The notes: generated by a model not told the origin, from the letters alone. 64,000 bases of DNA from Chloroflexota bacterium (GCA_004295045.1 SHND01000039.1:1-64000), one strand, 5' to 3'. Positions 50,809 to 59,832 are shown, counted from the stretch's first letter. Translations and numbers: made by a program.

Positions 50809-51483
50809 ATGAAACAGTTTCTTTTGATATTCATTACACTCCTTTTCGTAAGTGCATGCAGCGCGCCCGCCACGCCTGCAACGAGCGAAGCAACTGTCGC
50901 GCCCCAATCTCAAAACGCGACTGCGCCCGCGCCGACCGCACTGCCTGTAAGCAATTCGAGCGCGGATCGCCGCGCGCCGACGCTTGCGCCCAGCGCCACG
51001 CCGACAGAACTCGCCACCCCGACGCCGCGCCCAACAAATACTGAAACCAGCGTGCCCACTGCCACCGCGCCACCGCCTGCATCCAACACACGCGCGAATG
51101 CGACGGCAACGCCAAACCTTGCGCCGGCGGTTTATGTCACCCGCATTCAAGTAGATCCACCGGCGCCAAAATCGAAACCTGCCGAGTTCTTGTTCAAGGT
51201 TGCATTCCTCAACACGGTGGGCGAAAATGTAAATTATCCGCGTTGGCGCGTGTTGATTTTCCCGAAAGGGCAAGCGAAACCCGTCGGCGATCCGCAAGGC
51301 GCCAGTAAAACGATTGTCAACGGCGCATCGGAACAAACGACCGAAGTGTGGTCCATTCGAGTGACCGGCGCATGTGAAACCTTTACGGCGCAGCCCATAT
51401 GGGAAGATGAGAACGGCAAACAAACCGCGCTGCCACAACCCGATGGCAAAAATATAGTGTTGGAATTTCAAGTGTGTCCTTAG
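50809..51483 (+). CDS. Lipoprotein with a domain shared with the nSTAND protein
   Basis: This 224-residue protein has a lipoprotein signal (FLLIFITLLFVSAC, Cys17), a Pro/Thr/Ala spacer (about 20-105) and a domain of about 115 residues (YVTRIQVDPPAPKSKPAEFLFKVAFLNTVGE... ending LEFQVCP). This domain repeats the end of the nSTAND protein just upstream (... LDFQLCP), including a Cys pair. It lies 19 nt after that gene. The function is unknown, but an exported partner or ligand of the nSTAND C-terminus is plausible. Confidence 0.85.
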   Translation: MKQFLLIFITLLFVSACSAPATPATSEATVAPQSQNATAPAPTALPVSNSSADRRAPTLAPSATPTELATPTPRPTNTETSVPTATAPPPASNTRANATATPNLAPAVYVTRIQVDPPAPKSKPAEFLFKVAFLNTVGENVNYPRWRVLIFPKGQAKPVGDPQGASKTIVNGASEQTTEVWSIRVTGACETFTAQPIWEDENGKQTALPQPDGKNIVLEFQVCP

Positions 51484-51527
51484 TCCGTTTGCGTTCGACG
51501 CTTGGTCTTGCAACTTTTCAAATTTCC

Positions 51528-53039
51528 ATGTCCGATCATTTCACAAGACAATTTTTTACACGACTTCGTACCTTACCAAACGCGTTTCTAGCGCTCTTGG
51601 TGTTGCTCGTTGCGGCTGGCATCGTTAATCTGCTCATCGGAGCGCCTCTAAACATTTATGTCATGCTCGCGGTGAGCGCAATCGCGGCGCTGCTGTTGGG
51701 GCTGCGTTTCCTCGATGCGAATTTCACACAACATCGCATTCGCGCGTATTTTCATTCGGCGGATCAGTGGCCCATTTTGACGCGAACCTATCCCCTGTAC
51801 AAATGGGTGGATTTGTATCGCGCCGCGCAAGTAATCGTCGAGCGCTATCCTGCCTGCGATACCTTGTTGACCGAACACAACATGCCGCTGAAATATCTGC
51901 TGCAAGAAAGTTTTATCGAAAGTTTGCGGATGCCGCTCAAGCCGCCGACGATGATGCCGCGCAAAGTTTCGGCGACGGAAGAAATTTTTCTGCCCACCGA
52001 AACCGTTTGGCTGATTCGCGATGAGCAGAATTTGCCCGACGGCGCGATTGTGCGCGTGCATTTGATCTCGTACAATCAAATGGTGCAGCTGGAGGTTGCG
52101 TGTCGGGATGCAAGCGCGGCGGCGGAAATCATTGACGCGATTTTGGATCACGCGGCAGCGCACAGCATCTATCGCCAGCAGATCATCAGTCCCATGTTTC
52201 AACGTCAGATCAAGTCTTCCTTTCGCGATGACGAAGGCAACGTGGGTTTCGATTTGATGTTCGAGCCCGACCCGGAAGTGACCGATGACAAGATTATTTT
52301 GGATGAAAATGTGCGCCGCGTTGTTGAACGAACGGTAATTGATTTTCACACGCGCCGCGAAGAATTGATGCAGTACGGGCTGCCGGGGCGGCGCGGCATT
52401 TTGTTTTACGGTCCGCCGGGCACCGGCAAAACGTACACCTGCAAATATATCGCGCACAAATTGGACACCGCGACGACGATCATTGCGACCGGACACGACC
52501 TCGTCCAAATCCGAGCCGTGTGCGACTTGGCGAAAATGTTTCAGCCGAGTCTCGTCATTTTGGAAGATGTAGATTTGATGTTTTCTGAACGCGACTTGAA
52601 TCCACACACGCCAATCTTGGGCGACCTGCTGGATGAATTGGATGGCTTTCAAGCCAATGACCAAATTATTTTCGTCTTGACGACGAACGCCATCGAACGC
52701 GTCGAAGGCGCAATCAAAAATCGCCCGGGACGCATCAGCCAATGTATTTATCTCGGACCGCCGAATTCGCAGCTGCGCCGCGAATACTTGACGGTGTTGC
52801 TCAAGCCCTACAACACGCAGACGGTGCAGCTCGAAAAAATTGTATCGGAGACGGAAGGCGTCAGTCAGGCGTTTCTCAAAGAAATGATCTTTCGCGCCGT
52901 GCAAATTTCGACGGAACGGAATGTAGATGGCGAAGGCGTCGTGATACAGCAAAATGATCTCTCGACCGCGCTCCACGAAATGACCACCGGCGGCGGACGC
53001 TTTGGCAAACGCATCATCGGGTTTCAGGTGGAGCCGTAA
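51528..53039 (+). CDS. Membrane-anchored AAA+ ATPase
   Basis: This protein of about 503 residues has two hydrophobic helices near the N-terminus (about 17-34 and 42-62), a middle domain and one AAA+ module with Walker A ILFYGPPGTGKTYT (about 296), Walker B SLVILEDVDLMF (about 344), sensor FVLTTNAIERVEGAIKNRPGRI and a C-terminal lid. It resembles classic FtsH/BCS1-like AAA motors but has no protease domain. An upstream GTG (51474) overlapping the preceding gene is an alternative start with a GGAA site; the ATG here is chosen because the extra segment does not look native. In this run it may remodel the CHAT/STAND complex at the membrane. Confidence 0.88.
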   Translation: MSDHFTRQFFTRLRTLPNAFLALLVLLVAAGIVNLLIGAPLNIYVMLAVSAIAALLLGLRFLDANFTQHRIRAYFHSADQWPILTRTYPLYKWVDLYRAAQVIVERYPACDTLLTEHNMPLKYLLQESFIESLRMPLKPPTMMPRKVSATEEIFLPTETVWLIRDEQNLPDGAIVRVHLISYNQMVQLEVACRDASAAAEIIDAILDHAAAHSIYRQQIISPMFQRQIKSSFRDDEGNVGFDLMFEPDPEVTDDKIILDENVRRVVERTVIDFHTRREELMQYGLPGRRGILFYGPPGTGKTYTCKYIAHKLDTATTIIATGHDLVQIRAVCDLAKMFQPSLVILEDVDLMFSERDLNPHTPILGDLLDELDGFQANDQIIFVLTTNAIERVEGAIKNRPGRISQCIYLGPPNSQLRREYLTVLLKPYNTQTVQLEKIVSETEGVSQAFLKEMIFRAVQISTERNVDGEGVVIQQNDLSTALHEMTTGGGRFGKRIIGFQVEP

Positions 53040-53044
53040 AACTT

Positions 53045-53329
53045 ATGGAATCGAACTTTGAATGGGACGAAGACAAAGCAAAAGCAAACCTTGTCAAACA
53101 CGAGGTAAGTTTTGATGAAGCGATAACGATTTTTAATGATCCCTATTCAATCACAATTTATGATCCTGATCATTCGGAACAAGAAAATCGTTTTGTTGAT
53201 CTGGGAACATCAAATAAAGGGCGAATTCTTGTAGTCGTTTATACCGAACGCGAGAACAAGCTACGAATTATCAGTTGTCGTAAAGCGACACCCACAGAAC
53301 GGAGAAAGTATGAAGAGAGCAGTGACTAG
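53045..53329 (+). CDS. brnT: BrnT-family ribonuclease toxin
   Basis: This 94-residue protein begins NFEWDEDKAKANLVKHEVSFDEAITIF, continues with DPDHSEQENRFVDLGTSNKGRILVVVYTER and ends with RIISCRKATPTERRKYEE, the whole BrnT signature (RelE-like fold, mRNA cleaving). It starts 5 nt after the AAA gene stop and overlaps the antitoxin by 20 nt. All expected catalytic-region residues (Lys, Arg, Tyr at the end) are there, so it is probably active. Confidence 0.93.
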   Translation: MESNFEWDEDKAKANLVKHEVSFDEAITIFNDPYSITIYDPDHSEQENRFVDLGTSNKGRILVVVYTERENKLRIISCRKATPTERRKYEESSD

Positions 53330-53615
53330 AACAAACAAAAAAGCAAATGATGAAATGCGAGCCGAATATGATTTTTCACGCGGAGAACGCGGAAAACATC
53401 ATCGCGCGATGCAATCTGGCTATACGGTTACAATTCGTCGTGCGGACGGTACCACGACCATCAAAGAGGTGAAAACTCCGAAAGGCGCTGTGGTTTTAGC
53501 CCCGGATGTGCAAGAATTTTTTCCTGATGCCGAAGCAGTGAATACAACGTTGCGTTCGCTCATTCGACTTGTCCCAAACAAGCGCCGAGTGAATTTGAAA
53601 AAGCAAAAAGCATAA
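53310..53615 (+). CDS. brnA: BrnA-type antitoxin
   Basis: This 101-residue protein contains MRAEYDFSRGERGKHH and later VLAPDVQEFFPDAEAVNTTLRSLIRLV, the core of BrnA-like antitoxins (ribbon-helix-helix). An inserted segment (YTVTIRRADGTTTIKEVKTPKGA) lies between these halves. It should neutralise the toxin encoded just upstream and repress the pair; whether the surrounding genes share that regulation is unknown. Confidence 0.85.
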   Translation: MKRAVTRTNKKANDEMRAEYDFSRGERGKHHRAMQSGYTVTIRRADGTTTIKEVKTPKGAVVLAPDVQEFFPDAEAVNTTLRSLIRLVPNKRRVNLKKQKA

Positions 53616-53628
53616 TCCATCGCGCTCC

Positions 53629-55230
53629 ATGAACGACCTCTTGTATTTCAACGGCGTCAACGCCTCGACCGGCGAGTATCTTACACCGCCGCTGCCTGCC
53701 GACCAGCTCGCGCAAATCGCGCGCGGCGAAACCTCCGCGCCCGATAATTTGCAAGAGCTGCAAAAACGCGGCGATCCCAATGCGCCGCATCTCGGCGTCA
53801 CAGTGGATGCGAACGATCTCGCGCAAACGGGTTGGGGCGTCATTTTCGCGCAGGACATAGACCCCGCCGTGCGTGACGCGCTGCGCGAATTATTAGAGTA
53901 TCGCAAGGCGCAGGCGAATCGCGTCAAGGAACTCTATCGCGAATTCTCGTACAACGCGGGCGAGAGCAAAAATTTATTTCTCGCGCGGCAAGGCGTGGGA
54001 CCCGGCGTCGTCGAACCCGATAAGGTGCCGTACTATTTGCTCATCGTCGGCGCGCCGGACAAAATTCCGTACAATTTTCAATATCAACTCGACGTCGCCT
54101 ATGCGGTGGGACGCATCCATTTTGATTCACCCGCCGACTATGCGCAATACGCACAAAGCGTGGTGCGCGCGGAAAAAGAAAATATAGCGCGGGGAAAACA
54201 CGCGGCGTTCTTGGGCGTGGTGAATCCTGATGATTTCTCGACACAGCAGAGCGCGAATTATTTGGTGAAACCGCTCGCAGAGAAAATGCGCGCGCTGAAA
54301 ACGGATTGGACGTACGAAACATATCTCGGCGAGGAGGCGACCAAAGCGCAGTTGGAAACATTGCTGCGCGATAAAACGCCCGCGTTCCTTTTCACCGCCA
54401 GTCACGGCGCGGCGTTCAATCTCGGCGACCCGCGTCAGATGAAACAGCAGGGCGCGCTGATTTCGACTGAATGGCAGCCGAACGCGATGCGCGGGCAGGC
54501 GATTCCGCAGACGATGTATTATGCGGCGGACGATGTGACGAGCGATGCGAATGTGAATGGCATGATCGCGTTTCATTTCGCTTGCTATGGCGCGGGGACG
54601 CCGCGCGAAGATGAATTTTCGCACCTGCGGCAAGGCGCCAGTACGCGCGCGCAAATCGCGCCCGCGCCGTTCGTGGCGAATCTTTCGAAAAAACTTTTGG
54701 CGCATCCGAAAGGCGGCGCGCTCGCGGTGATCGGACATATTGACCGCGCGTGGGGTTCGTCGTTCGTGTGGGACAAGGACATTGCGCAAACCGGCACGTT
54801 CGAGAACGCGCTGCAAAAAATATTTGAAGGTGCGCCGGTCGGCGCAGCGACGGAATTTTTCAACAATCGCTACGCCGAGCTCGCCGCGAGTTTCTCCAGT
54901 GATTTGGAAGATTTGAAATTTGGGAAAAAAGTAGATTCCGCCGCGCTCGCTTATTTGTGGACGGCGAACAATGACGCGCGGGGTTATGCAATCGTCGGCG
55001 ATCCGGCGGTGCGTCTGAACGTGAATGGGAAAAAGGATTCTGCGCCCGCGCGCGCAACGCTCACACTTGCGGTAGAATCCAAGACGGATGCTGGCTTGGA
55101 CGTTACAAATTTGGATGGTGCGCTCGAAAAAATGGAACAGCAAATTGCCGCGCTCGCAGAAACCATCAAAGAGCTGCGCGCGGCAATCAAAGAGCACTCT
55201 TTGAACAAATCACAAGGGGGACAAGAATGA
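53629..55230 (+). CDS. Caspase-like (C25/gingipain-type) cysteine peptidase
   Basis: This 533-residue protein has catalytic His259 (FTASHGAAFNLGD) and Cys319 (AFHFACYGAGTPREDEF) in a caspase-haemoglobinase fold of the C25 type. An N-terminal pre-domain (1-170; YYLLIVGAPDKIPYNFQY, DVAYAVGRIHFDS) comes first, and a C-terminal coiled coil (DGALEKMEQQIAALAETIKELRAAIKEH) ends it. It lacks a signal peptide, unlike gingipains, and so resembles cytoplasmic members found in bacterial signalling operons. It overlaps the next gene by ATGA. This is the second caspase-like protein of the run, besides CHAT. Confidence 0.82.
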   Translation: MNDLLYFNGVNASTGEYLTPPLPADQLAQIARGETSAPDNLQELQKRGDPNAPHLGVTVDANDLAQTGWGVIFAQDIDPAVRDALRELLEYRKAQANRVKELYREFSYNAGESKNLFLARQGVGPGVVEPDKVPYYLLIVGAPDKIPYNFQYQLDVAYAVGRIHFDSPADYAQYAQSVVRAEKENIARGKHAAFLGVVNPDDFSTQQSANYLVKPLAEKMRALKTDWTYETYLGEEATKAQLETLLRDKTPAFLFTASHGAAFNLGDPRQMKQQGALISTEWQPNAMRGQAIPQTMYYAADDVTSDANVNGMIAFHFACYGAGTPREDEFSHLRQGASTRAQIAPAPFVANLSKKLLAHPKGGALAVIGHIDRAWGSSFVWDKDIAQTGTFENALQKIFEGAPVGAATEFFNNRYAELAASFSSDLEDLKFGKKVDSAALAYLWTANNDARGYAIVGDPAVRLNVNGKKDSAPARATLTLAVESKTDAGLDVTNLDGALEKMEQQIAALAETIKELRAAIKEHSLNKSQGGQE

Positions 55231-55547
55231 ACTATACCATACTCGCGTTTGCAAATCTCAATACCGAAAGCGCGCGAATCTCGGTGCTGGGTGAAGACGG
55301 CAGCGCGCAATTCGTCGCCGACCTCGCGCCCGGGGCAGCCGCGCGTTACGTCGCCGCGAACGGGCAGCGCTGGAGCATCGCGTCGGGCAGCACCGTCGAG
55401 ATCGCCGTGGGCAGCCAAAATCGCATTTACGTGATCGGAACGCAAGGCGTGTATCAGGTCGAAAGCGTGAGCGCGCTGGGAGAGACGGGCGAGGCAAAAT
55501 CGAATAACTTTGCTTTCCCGGGAGCGGGTGCAGGCGGCTGGCCCTAA
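55227..55547 (+). CDS. Small beta-rich partner protein
   Basis: This 106-residue protein begins MNYTILAFANLNTESARISVLGEDGSAQF and ends with a Gly-Ala-rich tail. It is predicted beta-rich and soluble. No known family comes to mind; short sandwich-like proteins of this sort often inhibit or chaperone the peptidase encoded directly before them. It is coupled to the peptidase stop codon (ATGA) and 9 nt from the cyclase gene. Confidence 0.65.
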   Translation: MNYTILAFANLNTESARISVLGEDGSAQFVADLAPGAAARYVAANGQRWSIASGSTVEIAVGSQNRIYVIGTQGVYQVESVSALGETGEAKSNNFAFPGAGAGGWP

Positions 55548-55556
55548 ACCGAACGA

Positions 55557-58500
55557 ATGGACGTACTCGATACCTTTATGCCGCCCGACCGCCGTTGGGC
55601 GCTCGCTCGTAATGAATCACTGCCGGACCGCGCCATTGGCGCGGTCTTGTTTGCGGATGTTTCGGGCTTTACGCCGCTGACCGAAGCGATGACCCAGATG
55701 GTCGGTGTGCGGCGCGGCGCGGAACAGCTGACGCAGCAACTCAATCGCGTGTACGATGCGTTGATCGCGCAAATCGAAAATTACGGCGGCAGTGTGATCA
55801 CGTTTGCGGGAGATGCGGCGCTGTGTTGGTTTCCCGATTCGCCCCTCGCAGCCGTGGTGTGCGCGTTCGCATTGCAAGAAGCGATGAAGCAGTTCCGAGC
55901 CGTCCCACTGCCGGATGGCACAACTACCGCATTGGCGATCAAAGTAACCGTCGCGTACGGGAGGGTGCGACGGTTTGTCGTTGGCGATCCGCAGATTCGA
56001 CAGATTGACACGATCGCGGGCAATGCCGTCGCGCGCACCGCCGTCGCAGAGCACCTCGCTCATCCCGGTGAAATCCTGATTGATGCGGCGACTGCCGAAA
56101 TTCTAGACGCGCAAATCGAAATCGCGGAATGGCGCGCGGATCCTATCACGCACCAACAATTTGCCGTGTTACGCATTCCCCATCAAACGTTCTCTGCTCA
56201 ACGCCGCTTCCCCACACCTCAACCTCCGAATCCTACGCCCCCCTTGTCCGACGAAATCATCAAGCCATGGCTTCACGCCGCAGTCTTGGAACGGACGCGC
56301 ACCAAAGGGGAGCTCTTTCTCACCGAACTGCGTCCTGTGGTTGCGGTGTTCGTTCGTTTTCACGGCATTGATTTCGAGGAGGATGACGCGGCAGGCGAAA
56401 AATTGGACCGCTTTATCGCGCGCGTCCAACAAACTCTCACGCGCTATGATGGTTCATTACTGGAACTGACCATCGGCGACAAGGGCAGTTATTTTTACGC
56501 GACCTTTGGCGCGCTGCACATCCACGAGGATGACGCGCGCCGTGCGGTTTTGGCGGCGCGCGAATTGTTTCCCTTGTGCAGTGAGTTGGGTTTCATCGAA
56601 CCTTTGCAAATCGGCATCAGTCAAGGCGTGATGCGTGTAGGCGCATACGGCAGCGCGACGCGGCGAATGTACGGCGCGCAGGGCGATGAAGTGAACCTCG
56701 CGGCGCGTTTGATGACCGAAGCGGCGCCGGGAACCGTATTGATCAGCGGACGCGTTCAAAAAATTGTTGTCAACGAATTCGATCTCGAACCCATGCCGCC
56801 CATTCGACTCAAAGGCAAAGTCGAACCACTCCTCCCTTTTCGCGTGCAGGGTTTGCGGGAAACGCGCGTCCAGCAATTGCAGGAAGCATACTATTCACTG
56901 CCGATGATCGGGCGCGAACACGAGTTCGCGTTGGTCCAAGAAAAACTGGAGGGCGCGCGACGCGGGCAAGGACAAATCGTCGGCGTCACGGCGCGCGCGG
57001 GGATGGGCAAATCGCGTCTGACCGCCGAAATCATTCGCGCGGTACGACGGCAGCGCGAGTCCAGCTATGGCGGCGAGTGTCAATCGTTTGGGACGAATGT
57101 TTCGTATCTGGTCTGGATGCCAATCTGGCGCGCGTTTTTTGGTTTGGATGCAAACCTTCCGCTGCGCCGCCAAATCCGCGCGCTGGAAAATGAATTAAAT
57201 GAACTCGTTCCTGAACGCTTTGACGCGCTTCCACTTTTGGGAAGCGTTCTCCAGCTGCCAATTCCGGAAAATGATTTCACACGCGCGCTCGAACCCGAAT
57301 ATCGCAAAGCTGTACTTTACGCGCTGCTGCTCGATTGTGTGCGCGCAGCCGCGCGCGACGCGCGCGGCGAAGGGCATGCACTCTTGTTTGTGATCGAAGA
57401 TGCGCACTGGATTGATCCCGCCTCGCGCGAACTGCTGCAAGAGCTCGCGGCGAACATTGATTCGCTTCCCGTACTCCTTCTTTTGAATTATCGTCCGCCG
57501 GAAATGCAAGCAGATCTCTTGGGGAACATCCGCGCGCGCGCCAATTTTACAGAAATCGTGCTGGGCGAACTGAGCGATCAACAGGGCGAAGGACTCGTGC
57601 GCGCGAAACTTGCGCAGCACGCGCCCGAAAGCGGTGAGAGCATCCCAAGGGAATTGATGACGCGCGTGATCGAGCAGGCGCAGGGCAACCCATTCTATAT
57701 CGAACAACTTTTAGATTACATGCACGATCGCGGGATCAATTTCCGCGATCCGAGCCGCGCCGCCGAAATCGAGCTGCCCAATACGCTGCATCGCCTGGTC
57801 TTGAGCCGCATTGACCAATTGAACGAGCGTCAACAGCTCACCTTGAAAGCGGCGAGCATCATCGGACGTTGGTTCACCCTCGCGCATTTGTGTGGATATT
57901 TCCCGCGCGTCGGTTCACCGGACCAAGTGCACGCCGATCTTGTGCTGCTGCAAAGCTATGATCTCATGATGCTCGACCAACCGGATCCTTCGACAAGCTC
58001 AGGAGGGATCGCTTATTTGTTCAAACATGTGGTTACGCATCAAGTCGCGTATGAATCGCTGCCGTATTCGACACAGGCGATGCTGCACGAAGCGTACGCG
58101 CACTTTTTAGAAGGGCAAGACCCTGCGCGCTTTCTCGATACTATTGCTTTTCATTATGACCAGAGTGAGAACTTGAGCAAGCGGCGCGAGTTCTTGCGCC
58201 GCGCGGGAGAATCGGCTGCCGCGCGGTTTGCAAATGTCGAAGCCGTGGATTATTTCACACGCGCGTTGGCAATCACTCCTGAAAAAGATTCGCCGGAACG
58301 GTGCGAACTGCTCGGCGCGCGCGAACATGTTTTTGAAGTGCAGGGCGAGCGCGAGAAACAACGCGCAGATCTCGCATCGCTAGAAGAGTTGGCGCGCGAA
58401 CTCGACGATTCTAAAAAACAGCTGGATGTGATGGTCAAGCAGGCTTGGCTCGCCGAGCGCATGACTGACCACGCGGCGGCAGCCCATCTTTTACAACAGA

Positions 58501-59723
58501 TCACAAATGCGATGGCGCACACAGCGCTTGCGCCAAATGCGCGGGTCGAAATCGAAACCGACTTGGCGCTTCTCAATGGCGTCATCTTGTGGCAACAAGG
58601 GAACGCCGTTCAAGCCAAACCATTTCTGGAGCAAGCGTTGGAGCTCGCGCGCGAATCTGAAAATCGCGCAGCCCAAGCGCGCGCCCAAAGTATTTTGGGG
58701 GTGGTTGAACGCGATTTAGGGGATTTTGCGTCTGCCAAGTCTCATTTTCAAGAACAGCTAATGTTGGCGCACACACAGCATGACAGACGCCACGAATGGG
58801 CTGCGCTCAACAACTTGGGTCTGATTGCCAACGCACGCGGCGACTATACTCAGGCGGTAGAAAATTATTCGCAAGGACTCGCCATTGTCCGTGAAATCGG
58901 AGATCGGATGGGTGAAGGCATTATCTTGAGCAACCTCGCGCTCGCGGCGATGGATCAGGGCGAGTATGACCGTTCGCGCGAATGGTCATCACAAGCACTG
59001 CCCCTTGCGCATGCAATCAGCGATCGTCGGAGCGTCTGTCGCATCACACTTAATTTAGGAGAAGCAGCGCGCCTGCTTGGCGATTATGCAACAGCGTACA
59101 CCGAAACAGAACGTGCGTTAGCATTGGCGCGCGAGTTAGGGGACCGCCTCATTGAAGAAATCGCATTGACCAATTTAAGCGCGCTAGCTCTCGATCAAAA
59201 TGATTTGGAACGCGCGCGCAATTTGGTGGAACAAGCCCTTCCGCTCTCGCGCGAAATCGGACATCGCGACGGCGAAGGTTTCTTGTTGAATGCGCTGGGA
59301 CAAGTGCAACTCGCGGAGGGTGAAATCGAAAACGCGCAAACGACGTTTCAAGACGCGTTCAAGGTTTGGGAAACGCTCGAGCCCTTGGCGTACGCGCTCG
59401 ACGCACACGCGGGTTTGGCGGAAATTGCGCTGCGACGCGATGATTTGGCAAACGCGCAAGCGCACGTTGAAAAAATTCTCGCGTATCTCGACACGCATCC
59501 CGCGCAGCGAGGCGCGCCCTCCGCGCTCAACGCGTCACTGACTGCCTATCGCGTATTGGAACGCGCAAACGATCCCCGCGCGCGTCAAGTATTACAATCC
59601 GCGCACGAGGCATTGCAAGCGCGCGCCGAAAAAATTTCAGACGAAACGCAGCGTCGTTCGTTCCTCGAAAATGTGCGCGTCAATCGCGAATTGCAGCGCG
59701 TCTCTGCGGCGCTCGCGCGTTAG
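55557..59723 (+). CDS. Class III nucleotide cyclase - AAA ATPase - TPR protein
   Basis: This 1388-residue protein carries two cyclase homology domains. The first (about 27-205) has both metal Asp residues (D34 in LFADVSGFT, D86 in ITFAGDAALC) and the transition-state pair N156/R160. The second (about 258-430) has replaced the first Asp (VVAVFVRFHGIDFEE), so it is likely non-catalytic or regulatory. An AAA_16-like ATPase follows (P-loop TARAGMGKSRL, K485), then about ten TPR repeats (about 860-1365). This is the CyaA/LuxR-STAND-like architecture of large sensor cyclases. A CTTCGACAAGCTCAGG micro-repeat codes for DPSTSSGG near residue 810. Confidence 0.92.
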   Translation: MDVLDTFMPPDRRWALARNESLPDRAIGAVLFADVSGFTPLTEAMTQMVGVRRGAEQLTQQLNRVYDALIAQIENYGGSVITFAGDAALCWFPDSPLAAVVCAFALQEAMKQFRAVPLPDGTTTALAIKVTVAYGRVRRFVVGDPQIRQIDTIAGNAVARTAVAEHLAHPGEILIDAATAEILDAQIEIAEWRADPITHQQFAVLRIPHQTFSAQRRFPTPQPPNPTPPLSDEIIKPWLHAAVLERTRTKGELFLTELRPVVAVFVRFHGIDFEEDDAAGEKLDRFIARVQQTLTRYDGSLLELTIGDKGSYFYATFGALHIHEDDARRAVLAARELFPLCSELGFIEPLQIGISQGVMRVGAYGSATRRMYGAQGDEVNLAARLMTEAAPGTVLISGRVQKIVVNEFDLEPMPPIRLKGKVEPLLPFRVQGLRETRVQQLQEAYYSLPMIGREHEFALVQEKLEGARRGQGQIVGVTARAGMGKSRLTAEIIRAVRRQRESSYGGECQSFGTNVSYLVWMPIWRAFFGLDANLPLRRQIRALENELNELVPERFDALPLLGSVLQLPIPENDFTRALEPEYRKAVLYALLLDCVRAAARDARGEGHALLFVIEDAHWIDPASRELLQELAANIDSLPVLLLLNYRPPEMQADLLGNIRARANFTEIVLGELSDQQGEGLVRAKLAQHAPESGESIPRELMTRVIEQAQGNPFYIEQLLDYMHDRGINFRDPSRAAEIELPNTLHRLVLSRIDQLNERQQLTLKAASIIGRWFTLAHLCGYFPRVGSPDQVHADLVLLQSYDLMMLDQPDPSTSSGGIAYLFKHVVTHQVAYESLPYSTQAMLHEAYAHFLEGQDPARFLDTIAFHYDQSENLSKRREFLRRAGESAAARFANVEAVDYFTRALAITPEKDSPERCELLGAREHVFEVQGEREKQRADLASLEELARELDDSKKQLDVMVKQAWLAERMTDHAAAAHLLQQITNAMAHTALAPNARVEIETDLALLNGVILWQQGNAVQAKPFLEQALELARESENRAAQARAQSILGVVERDLGDFASAKSHFQEQLMLAHTQHDRRHEWAALNNLGLIANARGDYTQAVENYSQGLAIVREIGDRMGEGIILSNLALAAMDQGEYDRSREWSSQALPLAHAISDRRSVCRITLNLGEAARLLGDYATAYTETERALALARELGDRLIEEIALTNLSALALDQNDLERARNLVEQALPLSREIGHRDGEGFLLNALGQVQLAEGEIENAQTTFQDAFKVWETLEPLAYALDAHAGLAEIALRRDDLANAQAHVEKILAYLDTHPAQRGAPSALNASLTAYRVLERANDPRARQVLQSAHEALQARAEKISDETQRRSFLENVRVNRELQRVSAALAR
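57984..58012. repeat. CCTTCGACAAGCTCAGG element in frame in the cyclase gene
   Basis: GGATCCTTCGACAAGCTCAGGAGGGATC is an inverted motif flanked by GGATC/GGATC that inserts DPSTSSGG into the protein. Short sequences of this type are dispersed in many bacterial genomes. Confidence 0.6.
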
Positions 59724-59751
59724 AGGAAATTCCTTTTTGGCGCGAGGCAGG

Positions 59752-59808
59752 GCGAAACATTCGCCGCGAGGTTTGCATAGTTGTCAGACCTTTTAGCGAA
59801 TGTTCCGC
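59752..59808. repeat. Nested inverted repeat (GCGAAACATTCGC) after the cyclase gene
   Basis: The outer arms 59752-59764 and 59796-59808 match in 12 of 13 positions; an inner pair (AGGTTTG/CAGACCT) lies between. It occupies the gap between the cyclase and the ferritin-like gene and looks like a dispersed palindromic element or transcription terminator. Confidence 0.6.
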
Positions 59809-59832
59809 TCCTGAACTGAATTGGATTTTGCT

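Noticed and set aside
51648..52976. A 442-codon open frame on the minus strand
   Set aside because: It is the antisense shadow of the membrane AAA+ ATPase gene.
54127..55197. A 356-codon open frame on the minus strand
   Set aside because: Antisense of the C25-type peptidase gene, Arg/His-rich with no motif.
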